A program made the translations under genes and the position numbers. DNA of 11,735 nt from JBBDIO01 sp040880365 (lineage in GTDB: Bacteria; Chloroflexota; Anaerolineae; Caldilineales; Caldilineaceae), in assembly GCA_040880365.1 (NCBI GenBank), contig JBBDIO010000275.1, forward strand, positions 1 through 11,735, read 5' to 3'. Positions 1 to 6,797 of this stretch are shown here, piece after piece (the first letter of the stretch is position 1; each line of letters starts with the position of its first letter). Under the pieces are notes generated by a model. The model was not told the origin of the DNA and searched no databases. It was given only the letters and a program-made list of their open reading frames with translations.

Positions 1-1
1 C

Positions 2-562
2 CACGGCATCGACACCCTGGACGAAGGCGAGTTGATCCGCCGCTTTCTGGAACATGTGGCGGGCAAACAGTTTCAGCTCTGGGGCTTCAACTCCAGCGGC
101 TCGGACCTGCCTATCCTGCGCCAGCGCGCGATTGCCCTGGAGATGCCCTGCCCGCGCTTTGCCACCCGCCCATCCAAGCCCTGGCTGGGCATGGACTATT
201 TCGACACGCGCACGTCCGATGCGCACATGGACATTATGCAGTTGCTTTCGGGTCATCAGCGCGGCGCGGCGACCCCTTCGCTGGATGAATTTTGCGCGGC
301 GTGCGGCGTGCCTGGCAAACTGGATATCGACGGCGGACAGGTAGCCGATCTTTTCTTGCAGGGCAACATCCGCCAGATTGTAGAATATAATGCGACCGAC
401 GCCCTCACCACTCACCTGCTGGCCCTGCGCATTGCCCTGCACGCGGGACAGCTGGATGCCGAAGGCTATGCCGCAGAAATCCGCGCCGCGCGCCAACTGG
501 TGCAAGAGCAGATTGACCGGGGCAAGGAACAGTTTGTAAAATTCAACGACGCCTGGCAATAA
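2..562 (+). CDS. PolB-related 3'-5' exonuclease, 3' part only
   Basis: The open frame enters from the left edge with no start, so the N-terminus is missing. The visible 187 codons resemble the stand-alone 3'-5' exonucleases related to the proofreading domain of family B polymerases (DnaQ/RNase H-like fold, DNA_pol_B_exo2 type). Around 89-112 an Exo II-like motif reads FNSSGSDLPIL, with the Asn and Asp expected there. Around 383-417 an Exo III-like motif reads EYNATDALTTHLL, with a conserved Asp. The Exo I DxE motif must lie upstream of the window. Such enzymes use two metal ions to remove nucleotides from DNA 3' ends; the exact role in this group is unclear. The stop TAA lies inside a short direct duplication, and the next gene starts 54 bp downstream on the same strand, so cotranscription is possible. 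The family call is from motif recognition, not a search. Confidence 0.75.
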   Translation, partial: HGIDTLDEGELIRRFLEHVAGKQFQLWGFNSSGSDLPILRQRAIALEMPCPRFATRPSKPWLGMDYFDTRTSDAHMDIMQLLSGHQRGAATPSLDEFCAACGVPGKLDIDGGQVADLFLQGNIRQIVEYNATDALTTHLLALRIALHAGQLDAEGYAAEIRAARQLVQEQIDRGKEQFVKFNDAWQ

Positions 563-574
563 ACGCCTGACAAT
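550..574. repeat. Short direct duplication across the exonuclease stop codon
   Basis: CGCCTGGCAAT (550-560) recurs as CGCCTGACAAT (564-574), one mismatch, period 14. The first copy is the end of the coding region and the second lies just after the stop codon. It belongs to the set of two-copy duplications found across this window. Confidence 0.6.
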
Positions 575-616
575 CCAAGAGCGGCAATACAAGCGGAAAG
601 AAGAACAAAGCACACT

Positions 617-1792
617 ATGTCTGCATCCTCTCGCCCCACCGTCGCACGCCCCACCATCGTTCGCGTCGAATGGGCGCGCCTGCAAGGTCAACGCCCGCGC
701 CACGCCGGACGCAATGCGCGCCTCGACGAGCACGGCAGCATTGTGCGCCCGGCCCTGGCGCGGCTCACCACCAGCGACGGCGCGCAGGGGTTTGGCTTTT
801 GTCGCGCGCCGGTGGCCGCGGCGCAAGCCATTGTCGGCCAAGCGCTGGATACACTTTTCCAGACCGAACCCGGCGCCCAGGCCGGTGCGACCGCCGCGGG
901 CCAAGCCTTCGATTTTCCGCTGTGGGATCTCATGGCGAAGCGCGCAGACAAGCCGGTTTATGCCCTGGCAACCGAATTGACCAAAGGCCACACCACCCCC
1001 GCGGAGCTGACGGTTCCCTGCTACGACACGTCGCTCTACATCGACGATCTGCACCTGGAAGATGAGGCCAACGCCGCCGCGCTGATTGCTGCCGAAGCGC
1101 GCGAAGGCTGGGCGCGGGGACACCGCGCCTTCAAGCTCAAAGTGGGGCGAGGCAGCCGCCATATGGATCTGATGGCGGGCACACGCCGGGATATTGCCGT
1201 GATCCAGGCTGTACGCGCGGCCATCGGCCCCCATGCGCCCCTGATGATCGACGCCAACAACGGCTATAACCTGAACCTGACCAAGCAAGTGCTGACCGCA
1301 ACCGCCGATTGTGCCATCTACTGGCTGGAAGAAGCCTTCCACGAAGACAGCGTGCTCTATGCCGATCTGCGCGCGTGGTTGCAGACAACCGGGCTGGATG
1401 TGCTGATTGCCGATGGCGAAGGCGATGCGTCGCCCCAGCTATTGAGCTGGGCCGAAACGGGCGTGATCGATGTGGTGCAATATGATATTTTCGGCTATGG
1501 GTTCTCGCCCTGGCTGCGCCTGGGGCAACAGCTGGACGCGTGGAATGTGCGCAGTGCGCCCCACCACTATGGCGCGCACTATGGCAACTACGCCGCCTGC
1601 CATCTGGCGAGCGCAATCCAGGGATTCAGCTTTGTGGAATGGGATGAAGCCACCACGCCGGGGCTGGATGCCGCCGACTATCGCATTGTGGAAGGCAGGG
1701 TGCAGGTGCCCAATCGTCCGGGCTTTGGCGTAGATCTGGATGAAGATGTGTTCGTGGCCGCGCGCGATGGCGAAGGGTATCTGCTGGAATAG
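617..1792 (+). CDS. Enolase-superfamily enzyme, mandelate racemase/muconate lactonizing type
   Basis: This 391-residue protein has the layout of the mandelate racemase branch of the enolase superfamily. These enzymes take a proton from the carbon next to a carboxylate, using Mg2+, and act as acid-sugar dehydratases, racemases or cycloisomerases. The KxK base motif is at 173-175 (FKLKVG). Likely metal ligands are Asp212 (IDANNGY), Glu238 (WLEEAF) and Glu268 (ADGEGD). Asp285 or Asp290 (VIDVVQYD) and His316/His317 (SAPHHYG) could form the second base dyad, and Glu341 (VEWDE) sits where the family places its last acidic residue. Length fits the family (about 350-400). The chosen ATG has only a weak, distant purine run (GGAAAG, 595-600). 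It probably shares a transcript with the exonuclease gene. Its substrate cannot be read from the sequence; a carbohydrate acid is the usual kind. Confidence 0.85.
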   Translation: MSASSRPTVARPTIVRVEWARLQGQRPRHAGRNARLDEHGSIVRPALARLTTSDGAQGFGFCRAPVAAAQAIVGQALDTLFQTEPGAQAGATAAGQAFDFPLWDLMAKRADKPVYALATELTKGHTTPAELTVPCYDTSLYIDDLHLEDEANAAALIAAEAREGWARGHRAFKLKVGRGSRHMDLMAGTRRDIAVIQAVRAAIGPHAPLMIDANNGYNLNLTKQVLTATADCAIYWLEEAFHEDSVLYADLRAWLQTTGLDVLIADGEGDASPQLLSWAETGVIDVVQYDIFGYGFSPWLRLGQQLDAWNVRSAPHHYGAHYGNYAACHLASAIQGFSFVEWDEATTPGLDAADYRIVEGRVQVPNRPGFGVDLDEDVFVAARDGEGYLLE

Positions 1793-1801
1793 GCAGACCC
1801 C

Positions 1802-1825
1802 TACTTTTATACGTTACTTTTATAC
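1802..1825. repeat. Direct duplication in the convergent intergenic gap
   Basis: TACTTTTATAC occurs twice, at 1802-1812 and 1815-1825 (exact, period 13). It fills most of the 27-bp gap between two converging genes, and the second copy contains the darA stop codon. It is a direct, not inverted, repeat, so it does not form a standard terminator hairpin. Confidence 0.7.
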
Positions 1826-2149
1826 TTTTTCGAAGTGATCTACATCTACCACAAAAATTGTCGCGCCGCCCATGCGTTTTTCCACGGGTGTGGGGATGTG
1901 TACTTCGCCCGGCTCCATGACCGGCGGCAGGGGTGTCACATATTGCACCCGATCCGGGCAGCTTTCGCGGATGATGCTGAGCACTTCTTCGATTTTGTCG
2001 TCGTCTACCCCGCAAAACACGGTAGAGTTGCCGATGCGCAAAAAGCCGCCCGACGAGCTGGTGATGGTGGCCGAATAGCCGCGGCGGCCCAGGCGATCCA
2101 ACAGGTTGCGCGAGTCGTCGACATTGATAATGGCAATAACGAGTTTCAT
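1820..2149 (-). CDS. darA: PII-like cyclic-di-AMP receptor (DarA/PstA family)
   Basis: The 109-residue protein matches the small trimeric PII-like receptors for the second messenger c-di-AMP. The N-terminus MKLVIAIINVDD, followed by SSSGGFLRIGNSTVFCGVDDDKIEEVLSII, corresponds to the family's TTGGFL..GN.T...GV block, which includes nucleotide-binding residues. The end, GGATIFVVDVDHFEKV, matches the conserved C-terminal strand. Length is normal for the family (about 109). It lies 82 bp downstream of tmk on the same strand; tmk followed by darA (yaaQ) is the order known in Bacillus subtilis, which supports the call. It is probably the last gene of its transcript, because a gene converges on it 27 bp beyond the stop. 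No strong Shine-Dalgarno precedes the ATG. The downstream target of DarA is unknown even in well-studied bacteria. Confidence 0.92.
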   Translation of the reverse strand: MKLVIAIINVDDSRNLLDRLGRRGYSATITSSSGGFLRIGNSTVFCGVDDDKIEEVLSIIRESCPDRVQYVTPLPPVMEPGEVHIPTPVEKRMGGATIFVVDVDHFEKV

Positions 2150-2159
2150 GAGCGATTTA

Positions 2160-2217
2160 CCAGATTTGAATACTTGCCGGATTTTTGTGTAGGTTATTTT
2201 GCCGGATTTGCCCGATT
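2160..2217. repeat. Degenerate repeat cluster between tmk and darA
   Basis: TTGCCGGATTT occurs exactly at 2174-2184 and 2199-2209. Related shorter forms flank it: CCAGATTT (2160-2167) and GCCCGATT (2210-2217). The cluster occupies most of the 82-bp spacer between two genes expected to share a transcript. It is not obviously a hairpin. Function, if any, is unknown. Confidence 0.5.
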
Positions 2218-2231
2218 GACTGATGCGCGGT

Positions 2232-2852
2232 TTACTGCTGCGCCATTAGCTCAATGCGGGTTACGATCTGCTGGTGGATGATCTCCTCATCCTGAGTGGC
2301 GTCGATGCAATACCAGCGTGTGGGTTCGGCCTGGGCCAAAGCCAGATAGCCCCGGCGCACGGCCTGATGAAAGACCAGCGCGTGTTCTTCCATGCGATTC
2401 CACTCTTCTTGGTTGCCGGCCCGCTTGCGGCGTAGCCCTTCGCCCGGTTCGATATCCAGCAAAATGGTCAGATGGGGCGTGAGGCCGCCCGTGGCATAGT
2501 CTGCCAGCCGGCGCAGGGGAGCCAAATCCTGACCATGCCCATAGCCCTGATAGGCCAGCGTGCTATCGGCAAAGCGATCGCACAACACAATCCGCCCGGC
2601 TGCCAACGCAGGACGGATCACTTCTTCGACCAATTGTGCGCGCGCCGCATTGAAGAGCAGTGTCTCGGCGCGCGGGGTCATGGCAGTGTGGGCCGGGTCC
2701 AGCAAAATCTGCCGGACGGCATTGCCAATTGGCGTGCCGCCCGGCTCGCGTGTCACGACAACCGCCTGATTGCGTGCGGTGAATGCAGTCGCCAATCGCC
2801 GGATCTGCGTAGATTTCCCGCCGCCTTCCGGCCCTTCAAAGGTGATAAACAC
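2232..2852 (-). CDS. tmk: Thymidylate kinase
   Basis: dTMP kinase (EC 2.7.4.9) phosphorylates dTMP to dTDP with ATP, an essential cytoplasmic step in dTTP synthesis. The 206-residue length is typical. Visible motifs in order: P-loop GPEGGGKST (7-15), TREPGGTPIG (34-43) with the substrate-binding Arg, the DRF motif (92-94) in CDRFADSTLAYQGYG, and a LID segment around 140-155 with basic residues (RRKRAGNQEEWNRME), as in the E. coli-type enzymes where a LID arginine assists catalysis. The start is GTG at 2852-2850: the P-loop begins immediately after it and an AGGT sequence lies 10 nt upstream. The preceding ATPase gene ends only 22 bp upstream and darA follows, so the three genes probably form an operon. 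Confidence 0.97.
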   Translation of the reverse strand: MFITFEGPEGGGKSTQIRRLATAFTARNQAVVVTREPGGTPIGNAVRQILLDPAHTAMTPRAETLLFNAARAQLVEEVIRPALAAGRIVLCDRFADSTLAYQGYGHGQDLAPLRRLADYATGGLTPHLTILLDIEPGEGLRRKRAGNQEEWNRMEEHALVFHQAVRRGYLALAQAEPTRWYCIDATQDEEIIHQQIVTRIELMAQQ

Positions 2853-2874
2853 AACCGCGCCGACCTAACTAGCA

Positions 2875-4824
2875 TTATTTTCGAAAGATGCGCACCCGAC
2901 GATACGGCTCCCGGCCATAGCTGTGGCTGACCAGATTCGCCGCCCGCGCGAGTTGATGTTGTTGGCTGCGAATGGCCGCCGACTGGGGCGAAAGCTCGGC
3001 ATCGGCTGTCCCGCCGCTCAATACGCGCTGAATACCTTCCTGCGCCTCGTGCATGGCGTGGGTAAAGACATCGATGGGATCGGTCTGGACATGAAAAATA
3101 TCGCCCAGGCACTGTTCCATCTGCGTCACAGTGTTGCTGCGCAGGATATAGATGGGCACATTGCGCCGCTCGGCATCCAGAATCGGCTGCGGTTGCTGGC
3201 GATAGTAGTTTTTCAATGTGATGATCACATCCGCCGTATTGAGATTATCCACGATCACGACCGGAACGTTCAAAGTTGCCGCGGCCGAACGTAACCGATT
3301 TTGACCGATGCCATAGGGAAAAATGCGCAAAGGCTTCTGGGGCGCGTCTTCGCCATCGCGTGTGCGCGATGCATCTGTCCGGGGTGCATCCGTTCCCGGT
3401 GTGCCGGTGTGGTGCATCTTGGCCGATTCGTCCAGGCGCGTGTCGCCCATGCGACTCTCAGACATGCGCCCGTCGCGCATCCGGCCATCACTGCGGCTAT
3501 CATTGCGGCTATCGTGGCGGCTGTCATTGCGGCCATCACCCCGATTGCTGCCGCGGCTGTGGCCGTTGGCATATCCCCCCGCCACGCCGCCATGTATGCC
3601 ATCATTTACGCCGTTGTTGCGATTTTCCTGGGCGACCCGGTCGCGACGGCGGCGCGGGCGGCCATAGCCGTCGCTCTCGCCAAACTGCCCGCCGCGACCG
3701 CTTTCGGCAGATTTCTCGATGCGTACTTCGCCCTTTTCATCCACATAGCGCACTTCGGGCGTCAAAGGTCGCCCGCGCAAGAGCGCATCTACCGCGGCCG
3801 CGACATCGTGGTGAATCACCATGCGCTGGCGATCCTGAATTTCGATGAGCACGCTGAACGTAGGCGGCGCTTTGCGCTCCAGAACGCTCTTCTGGGTGCC
3901 ACGGCGGCGCGCTTCCTCGTCCGAAAGCGTGACCGATTCAATTCCCCCCACCAGATCGCTCAGCGTGGGGTTCATGAGCAGATTTTCCAGCGTGTTGCCG
4001 TGGGCTGTGCCGATGAGCTGTACACCGCGCTCGGCAATCGTGCGTGCGGCAATCGCTTCCAGCTCACGCCCAATTTCGTCGATGATGATCACCTGGGGCA
4101 TGTGGTTTTCCACGGCCTCGATCATCACCTCGTGCTGGAGCGTGGGTTCGGGTACCTGCATCCGGCGCGAACGTCCAATCGCAGGGTGCGGAATATCGCC
4201 ATCGCCCGCGATTTCGTTGCTGGTATCTACAATTACCACCCGCTTCTGGTCGCCGCGCACCCGCGCCGCCTCGCGCAGGAGCGTGGTCTTGCCCACACCG
4301 GGCCGCCCCAAAAGCAGAATGCTGGTATCACTGGTCACAATATCCTTGATGATATCGATGGTGCCAAAAACCGCCCGCCCCACACGACAGGTGAGGCCGA
4401 TGATTTCGCCGCGCCGGTTGCGAATCGCAGAAATGCGGTGGAGCGTGCGCTCGATCCCGGCGCGGTTGTCGGCACCGAATTCGCCTACCCGCGCAATCGC
4501 CATGTGCAAATCTTCGTGGGTGATCTCGGTCTTGCTCAAATAGATTTCGCCCATAGTAAACCGCGCTTCGGGCAAACGCCCCAGGTCCATCACCACTTCG
4601 AGCAGTTCCGGGGTTTTATTGGCTTCTTCCAGCCCCAGCCGAATGCGATCCGGCAAAATATCTAACAAGAGATCCAGGTCATCGGTGATCTGTAGGGTGG
4701 TCATCGTCGTATCATTTTCATCATGATCCGATACGGGGTTTTCCCCCAACTGCTCCACAGATTGTTCTACAGATTCTTCTACAGAATCGCCGAGCTGGTT
4801 GCGTGTTTCTAGTTCTTTCGTCAT
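2875..4824 (-). CDS. SpoIIIAA-like (Ycf45-type) AAA ATPase with C-terminal R3H domain
   Basis: This 649-residue protein starts with a region (about 45-150) typical of SpoIIIAA/Ycf45-like proteins (ITDDLDLLLDILPDRIR, GRLPEARF). A P-loop ATPase core follows: Walker A GRPGVGKT (173-180), Walker B VIIIDE (245-250) and a sensor-like GTAHGNT (272-278). Residues about 375-495 are a low-complexity Arg/Asp/Ser/Gly linker, probably disordered. The tail (about 497-649) ends with an R3H single-stranded nucleic acid binding domain, RSQQHQLA (R619, H623), then SHSYGREPYRRV. It is likely a cytoplasmic nucleic-acid-binding ATPase, exact task unknown. The start is uncertain: the first ATG has no Shine-Dalgarno but directly follows TATAAT. 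The internal ATG at 4704 (Met41) would begin right before the conserved ITDDLD block and leave the acidic 12-bp-repeat segment non-coding. It appears to lead the tmk-darA operon. Confidence 0.9.
   Translation of the reverse strand: MTKELETRNQLGDSVEESVEQSVEQLGENPVSDHDENDTTMTTLQITDDLDLLLDILPDRIRLGLEEANKTPELLEVVMDLGRLPEARFTMGEIYLSKTEITHEDLHMAIARVGEFGADNRAGIERTLHRISAIRNRRGEIIGLTCRVGRAVFGTIDIIKDIVTSDTSILLLGRPGVGKTTLLREAARVRGDQKRVVIVDTSNEIAGDGDIPHPAIGRSRRMQVPEPTLQHEVMIEAVENHMPQVIIIDEIGRELEAIAARTIAERGVQLIGTAHGNTLENLLMNPTLSDLVGGIESVTLSDEEARRRGTQKSVLERKAPPTFSVLIEIQDRQRMVIHHDVAAAVDALLRGRPLTPEVRYVDEKGEVRIEKSAESGRGGQFGESDGYGRPRRRRDRVAQENRNNGVNDGIHGGVAGGYANGHSRGSNRGDGRNDSRHDSRNDSRSDGRMRDGRMSESRMGDTRLDESAKMHHTGTPGTDAPRTDASRTRDGEDAPQKPLRIFPYGIGQNRLRSAAATLNVPVVIVDNLNTADVIITLKNYYRQQPQPILDAERRNVPIYILRSNTVTQMEQCLGDIFHVQTDPIDVFTHAMHEAQEGIQRVLSGGTADAELSPQSAAIRSQQHQLARAANLVSHSYGREPYRRVRIFRK
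3491..3538 (-). repeat. In-frame 12-bp repeats in the ATPase linker
   Basis: Four degenerate 12-bp units built on TGCGGCTATCA occur in tandem. The period keeps the reading frame and encodes a four-residue repeat of the NDSR/HDSR/SDGR kind. Similar but more diverged units continue towards 3440 (RMRDGRMSESRMGD). This probably arose by replication slippage in a linker that tolerates length change. Confidence 0.7.
4754..4789 (-). repeat. Three 12-bp units near the ATPase start
   Basis: TCCACAGATTGT, TCTACAGATTCT and TCTACAGAATCG follow one another with period 12. If the first ATG (4824) is used they encode the acidic repeat SVEE-SVEQ-SVEQ. If Met41 (4704) is the true start they are leader sequence, like the other non-coding duplications of this window. 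Confidence 0.65.
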
Positions 4825-4828
4825 TCGT

Positions 4829-4834
4829 ATTATA
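4829..4834 (-). promoter_or_regulatory. Candidate -10 box for the ATPase-tmk-darA operon
   Basis: On the minus strand a perfect TATAAT sits four bases before the ATG at 4824. I see no convincing -35 element at 16-18 bp. The distance would put the transcription start at or next to the first ATG, giving either a leaderless mRNA or, if translation starts at 4704, a leader of about 120 nt. Confidence 0.4.
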
Positions 4835-5120
4835 GTTGCCTGCCTTTATGCAAAATGCGGATTAGAGTTTGGTGTGGGCGTGCCGGCTGCGCTACATTGC
4901 CAAAAATCACAGCATTGGGCATCTATCTGGTGAACCCGAAAACCGACAACGAAGGCGGCAATCAGAATCGCGTTGCAAGGCTCAGTTTCACCGGCGCAGC
5001 CTGTGTTTTCGACACAGCCATTCGCCCACAGATCCGTATGTACGCTACTTACTGGTCCAGCTTGGGTTTGGCCGCTGATAAATCACATCTTCAGCGTACT
5101 ACTTGAACCTGCTCCTTCAC

Positions 5121-5148
5121 CTACATACTTCTCAGACTACATACTTCT
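5121..5148. repeat. Direct duplication, period 16
   Basis: CTACATACTTCT occurs exactly at 5121-5132 and 5137-5148, separated by CAGA. It lies in non-coding DNA. Confidence 0.65.
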
Positions 5149-5247
5149 TCAACGTATGGCGACGGCGTTCCGTTTCCACTGGAATTGGGACTACGGTTTG
5201 CAGTCCACCTACCCGCCGGGCATCCCAGGATTACCACTCAACACCGC

Positions 5248-5270
5248 TTAACACGGTATTTAACACGGTA
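5248..5270. repeat. Direct duplication ending at the assembly gap
   Basis: TTAACACGGTA occurs at 5248-5258 and again at 5260-5270 (period 12), and the second copy ends exactly where the N run begins. The array may continue into the unsequenced gap, and a tandem repeat would be a natural reason for the assembler to break here. Confidence 0.65.
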
Positions 5271-5370
5271 NNNNNNNNNNNNNNNNNNNNNNNNNNNNNN
5301 NNNNNNNNNNNNNNNNNNNNNNNNNNNNNNNNNNNNNNNNNNNNNNNNNNNNNNNNNNNNNNNNNNNNNN
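5271..5370. other. Assembly gap (100 N)
   Basis: Exactly 100 undetermined bases, a common placeholder for a scaffold gap of unknown length. Reading frames that cross it cannot be trusted. It hides the 3' end of the acetyltransferase gene and possibly more of the repeat on its left side. Confidence 0.98.
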
Positions 5371-6557
5371 GGCGATTCGCGAAGTAATTTGCCGGGCGCA
5401 TCTGCTTTTTGAACACGCGTCATCTGATCAATACGCAGCGCGACGCGTGTGGTTGCAGCCGGTTCAAAAACTGATTTGCCACAAGGCGGTTGCCTGCCTG
5501 GCGCCCCCTCTGTCGGGGTTACGGCCTGGAAATGGGGGACGTGCTTTCGGGCCAACGGGGGCGCATCAAAGGGCGCAATGGCAATCTGGGGCGAAGTTTC
5601 CAGACGATGGGCGGTCACGGTCTGCACATCGCGCACCCACTGCGTCACCGGGCGCACCATGCGCGCCAGATCGGTGACCGGGGCAAAGCCATAGTCCGTC
5701 AAAGCTGCATTCAGCCCACGCTGATAATCGTGGACACCCACATAGACGGGTTTGTGCACGGCGCGCCGGTGCAAAACGCTCAAGCCATAGCGCAACAGTT
5801 CATGAATACGGTAGGGGTTCGGATTGTTGCTATCGACCCAAAGTTGAAACCAGACCCCGCGCTGCCCCTCTACAATCTGGATCAGGCCGTGGATTTCCTG
5901 ATTTTCTTCCAATACATAGGCGGTACACACACCGCAATGGGGCCAGTGGAAAATGGGCGGGGCAGCGTTGGCGCCGCCTGCGCCTTCGGCCATTTGCACG
6001 GGCTTTGGCACGGTCTGCGCATAGAGCCGGGTGAGGCCCCAGCGGTCGGCGGCGGCTTGCGGGCGAATATAGGCCGAAATGACCCCGGCATAATCGTCGA
6101 TGCGATGCGGCGAAAGCCGCCAGATGGTCTGGCGCGAGTAGACCCGATAGCCGGCGTGGGAAAAGGTCGCCACAGGCAGGGGCTGGTCATCTACATCGGC
6201 AAAAATGCGTTCGATGCGCTGTTGCGCGGCGACTTGATTATAGTGACCCAGTAACTTTTCCCAGATGGCAGGGTGTCCTTCGGCACTGACGAGTGTCGGT
6301 GCCAGACAGAGGATATCTACCTCGCGGCGCGCCTTGCGACGACGCGCTTGCAGAAAGCCGTCGCCCAAAAGGCCATGACCCGATTGATGCAGGAGTTGGG
6401 TGGCGATTTTCGCCTGATTCCAGGGAACGATGGAGAACAGCGTGGTCCAGAAAAAAGATTGAGGCTCGATCAAAGACTGGATCGTATTCAGCCTGGCAGC
6501 TTGCCGGCCGAGACGTTGAACCAAAAACAGATCACCGATTTGAAACGGACGGATCAC
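5371..6557 (-). CDS. GNAT-like N-acetyltransferase, 3' end lost in the gap
   Basis: About 395 codons are visible before the frame runs into the N run, so the C-terminus and stop are unknown. The protein looks like a large two-part GNAT protein. The first part is about 1-150. The second (about 190-330) shows a typical acetyltransferase strand-helix pattern: IHGLIQIVEGQRGVWFQLWV, then RIHELLRYGLSVL, then a final L.DYGFAPV. Such enzymes move an acetyl group from acetyl-CoA to an amine; the substrate is unknown. The GTG start at 6557-6555 is chosen because the domain begins there (VIRPFQIGDLFLV) and a GGGGAGC Shine-Dalgarno lies 10 nt upstream. An in-frame ATG further upstream (6650) would put the leader structure inside the coding region and is less likely. 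The gene has its own promoter and a structured leader. The classical acetyl-CoA loop is not crisp, so the call is moderate. Confidence 0.65.
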
Positions 6558-6567
6558 CGAAATGATT

Positions 6568-6574
6568 GCTCCCC
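6568..6574 (-). promoter_or_regulatory. Ribosome binding site that sets the acetyltransferase start
   Basis: GGGGAGC on the minus strand, 10 nt before the GTG at 6557. It is among the clearest Shine-Dalgarno sequences in the window and decides against the longer ATG frame. It sits six bases downstream of the 3' strand of the predicted pseudoknot. Confidence 0.6.
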
Positions 6575-6580
6575 GATCTG

Positions 6581-6646
6581 TGTGTCGCGGTCTGTGTAAA
6601 CAAATTTGCGTGTTAAAGTTCGCGGCGACACAGGTGCACACGCAAA
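6581..6646 (-). promoter_or_regulatory. Predicted pseudoknot in the acetyltransferase mRNA leader
   Basis: In the mRNA sense (minus strand), TTTGCGTGT (6646-6638) pairs perfectly over 9 bp with ACACGCAAA (6613-6605). The 24-nt loop contains TGTGTCGC (6632-6625), which is fully complementary to GCGACACA (6588-6581) downstream of the stem. This gives an H-type pseudoknot order with linkers of 5, 11 and 16 nt, long enough on paper to span 8-9 bp helices. TTGTT/AACAA (6599-6603 with 6651-6655) could extend the first helix. The second helix ends six bases before the Shine-Dalgarno, so folding could affect ribosome access. It matches no riboswitch class I know; the GT/CA-rich composition raises the chance of accidental pairing. 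Confidence 0.4.
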
Positions 6647-6714
6647 ACACTTGTTAAACTATCCAAAAATTCCAGTACAAATTCAATCACTATGCTCATC
6701 AATATACGGGCAAA

Positions 6715-6743
6715 ATTGTACTGCATATTACGCATGATTGCAA
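6715..6743 (-). promoter_or_regulatory. Sigma70-type promoter for the acetyltransferase gene
   Basis: On the minus strand TTGCAA (6743-6738) is followed after exactly 17 bp by TACAAT (6720-6715). This is 4/6 and 5/6 agreement with TTGACA and TATAAT in an AT-rich stretch. The start of transcription would be near 6708, giving a leader of about 150 nt. Confidence 0.5.
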
Positions 6744-6797
6744 GTAATAGATGCTACAAACTTTTTATGTAAACTTATTTTGCAGTTTCCACGCGCA

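Larger units (their letters stand above)
4835..5270. other. Non-coding region next to the assembly gap
   Basis: About 440 bp between the ATPase gene and the gap contain no recognisable protein in any frame; the open frames here are short and unlike known families. Visible elements are a perfect 6-bp hairpin CTGTGT-TTTCG-ACACAG (5001-5017), a long-range complement GGCTGCGC (4885-4892) with GCGCAGCC (4994-5001), and a nested ATTGCC (4896-4901) with GGCAAT (4957-4962). Two direct duplications (5121-5148 and 5248-5270) lie further right. A structured RNA is possible but I do not recognise one. Confidence 0.4.

Noticed and set aside
3440..3540. 12-bp repeats in the ATPase gene considered as a CRISPR-like or regulatory array
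   Set aside because: The units are contiguous, without spacers, in frame and encode a low-complexity linker; slippage in coding DNA explains them.
3301..4665. Long plus-strand open frame (454 codons) opposite the ATPase gene
   Set aside because: It is the antisense shadow of a clearly recognisable Walker A/B ATPase in GC-rich DNA. Its product is compositionally odd and matches no family I know.
4855..5106. Small plus-strand open frame of 83 codons
   Set aside because: It has no Shine-Dalgarno, no recognisable domain and a composition like the surrounding non-coding DNA.
5238..6650. Acetyltransferase frame read through the N run to a stop at 5238 and extended back to an ATG at 6650
   Set aside because: The gap length is only a placeholder, so the frame across it is meaningless. 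The upstream extension covers the structured leader, and a GTG with a good Shine-Dalgarno exists at 6557.
6674..6722. AGTACAA / TTGTACT inverted repeat as an operator
   Set aside because: The arms are only 7 bp and 35 bp apart, and one arm is simply part of the -10 region. This is too weak to claim a site.
6723..6754. GCAT-ATTAC / GTAAT-AG-ATGC hairpin considered as a galK terminator
   Set aside because: The stem has a two-base bulge, a 12-nt loop and no solid T-tract, and it overlaps the -35 box of the acetyltransferase promoter. It may be incidental in AT-rich DNA.
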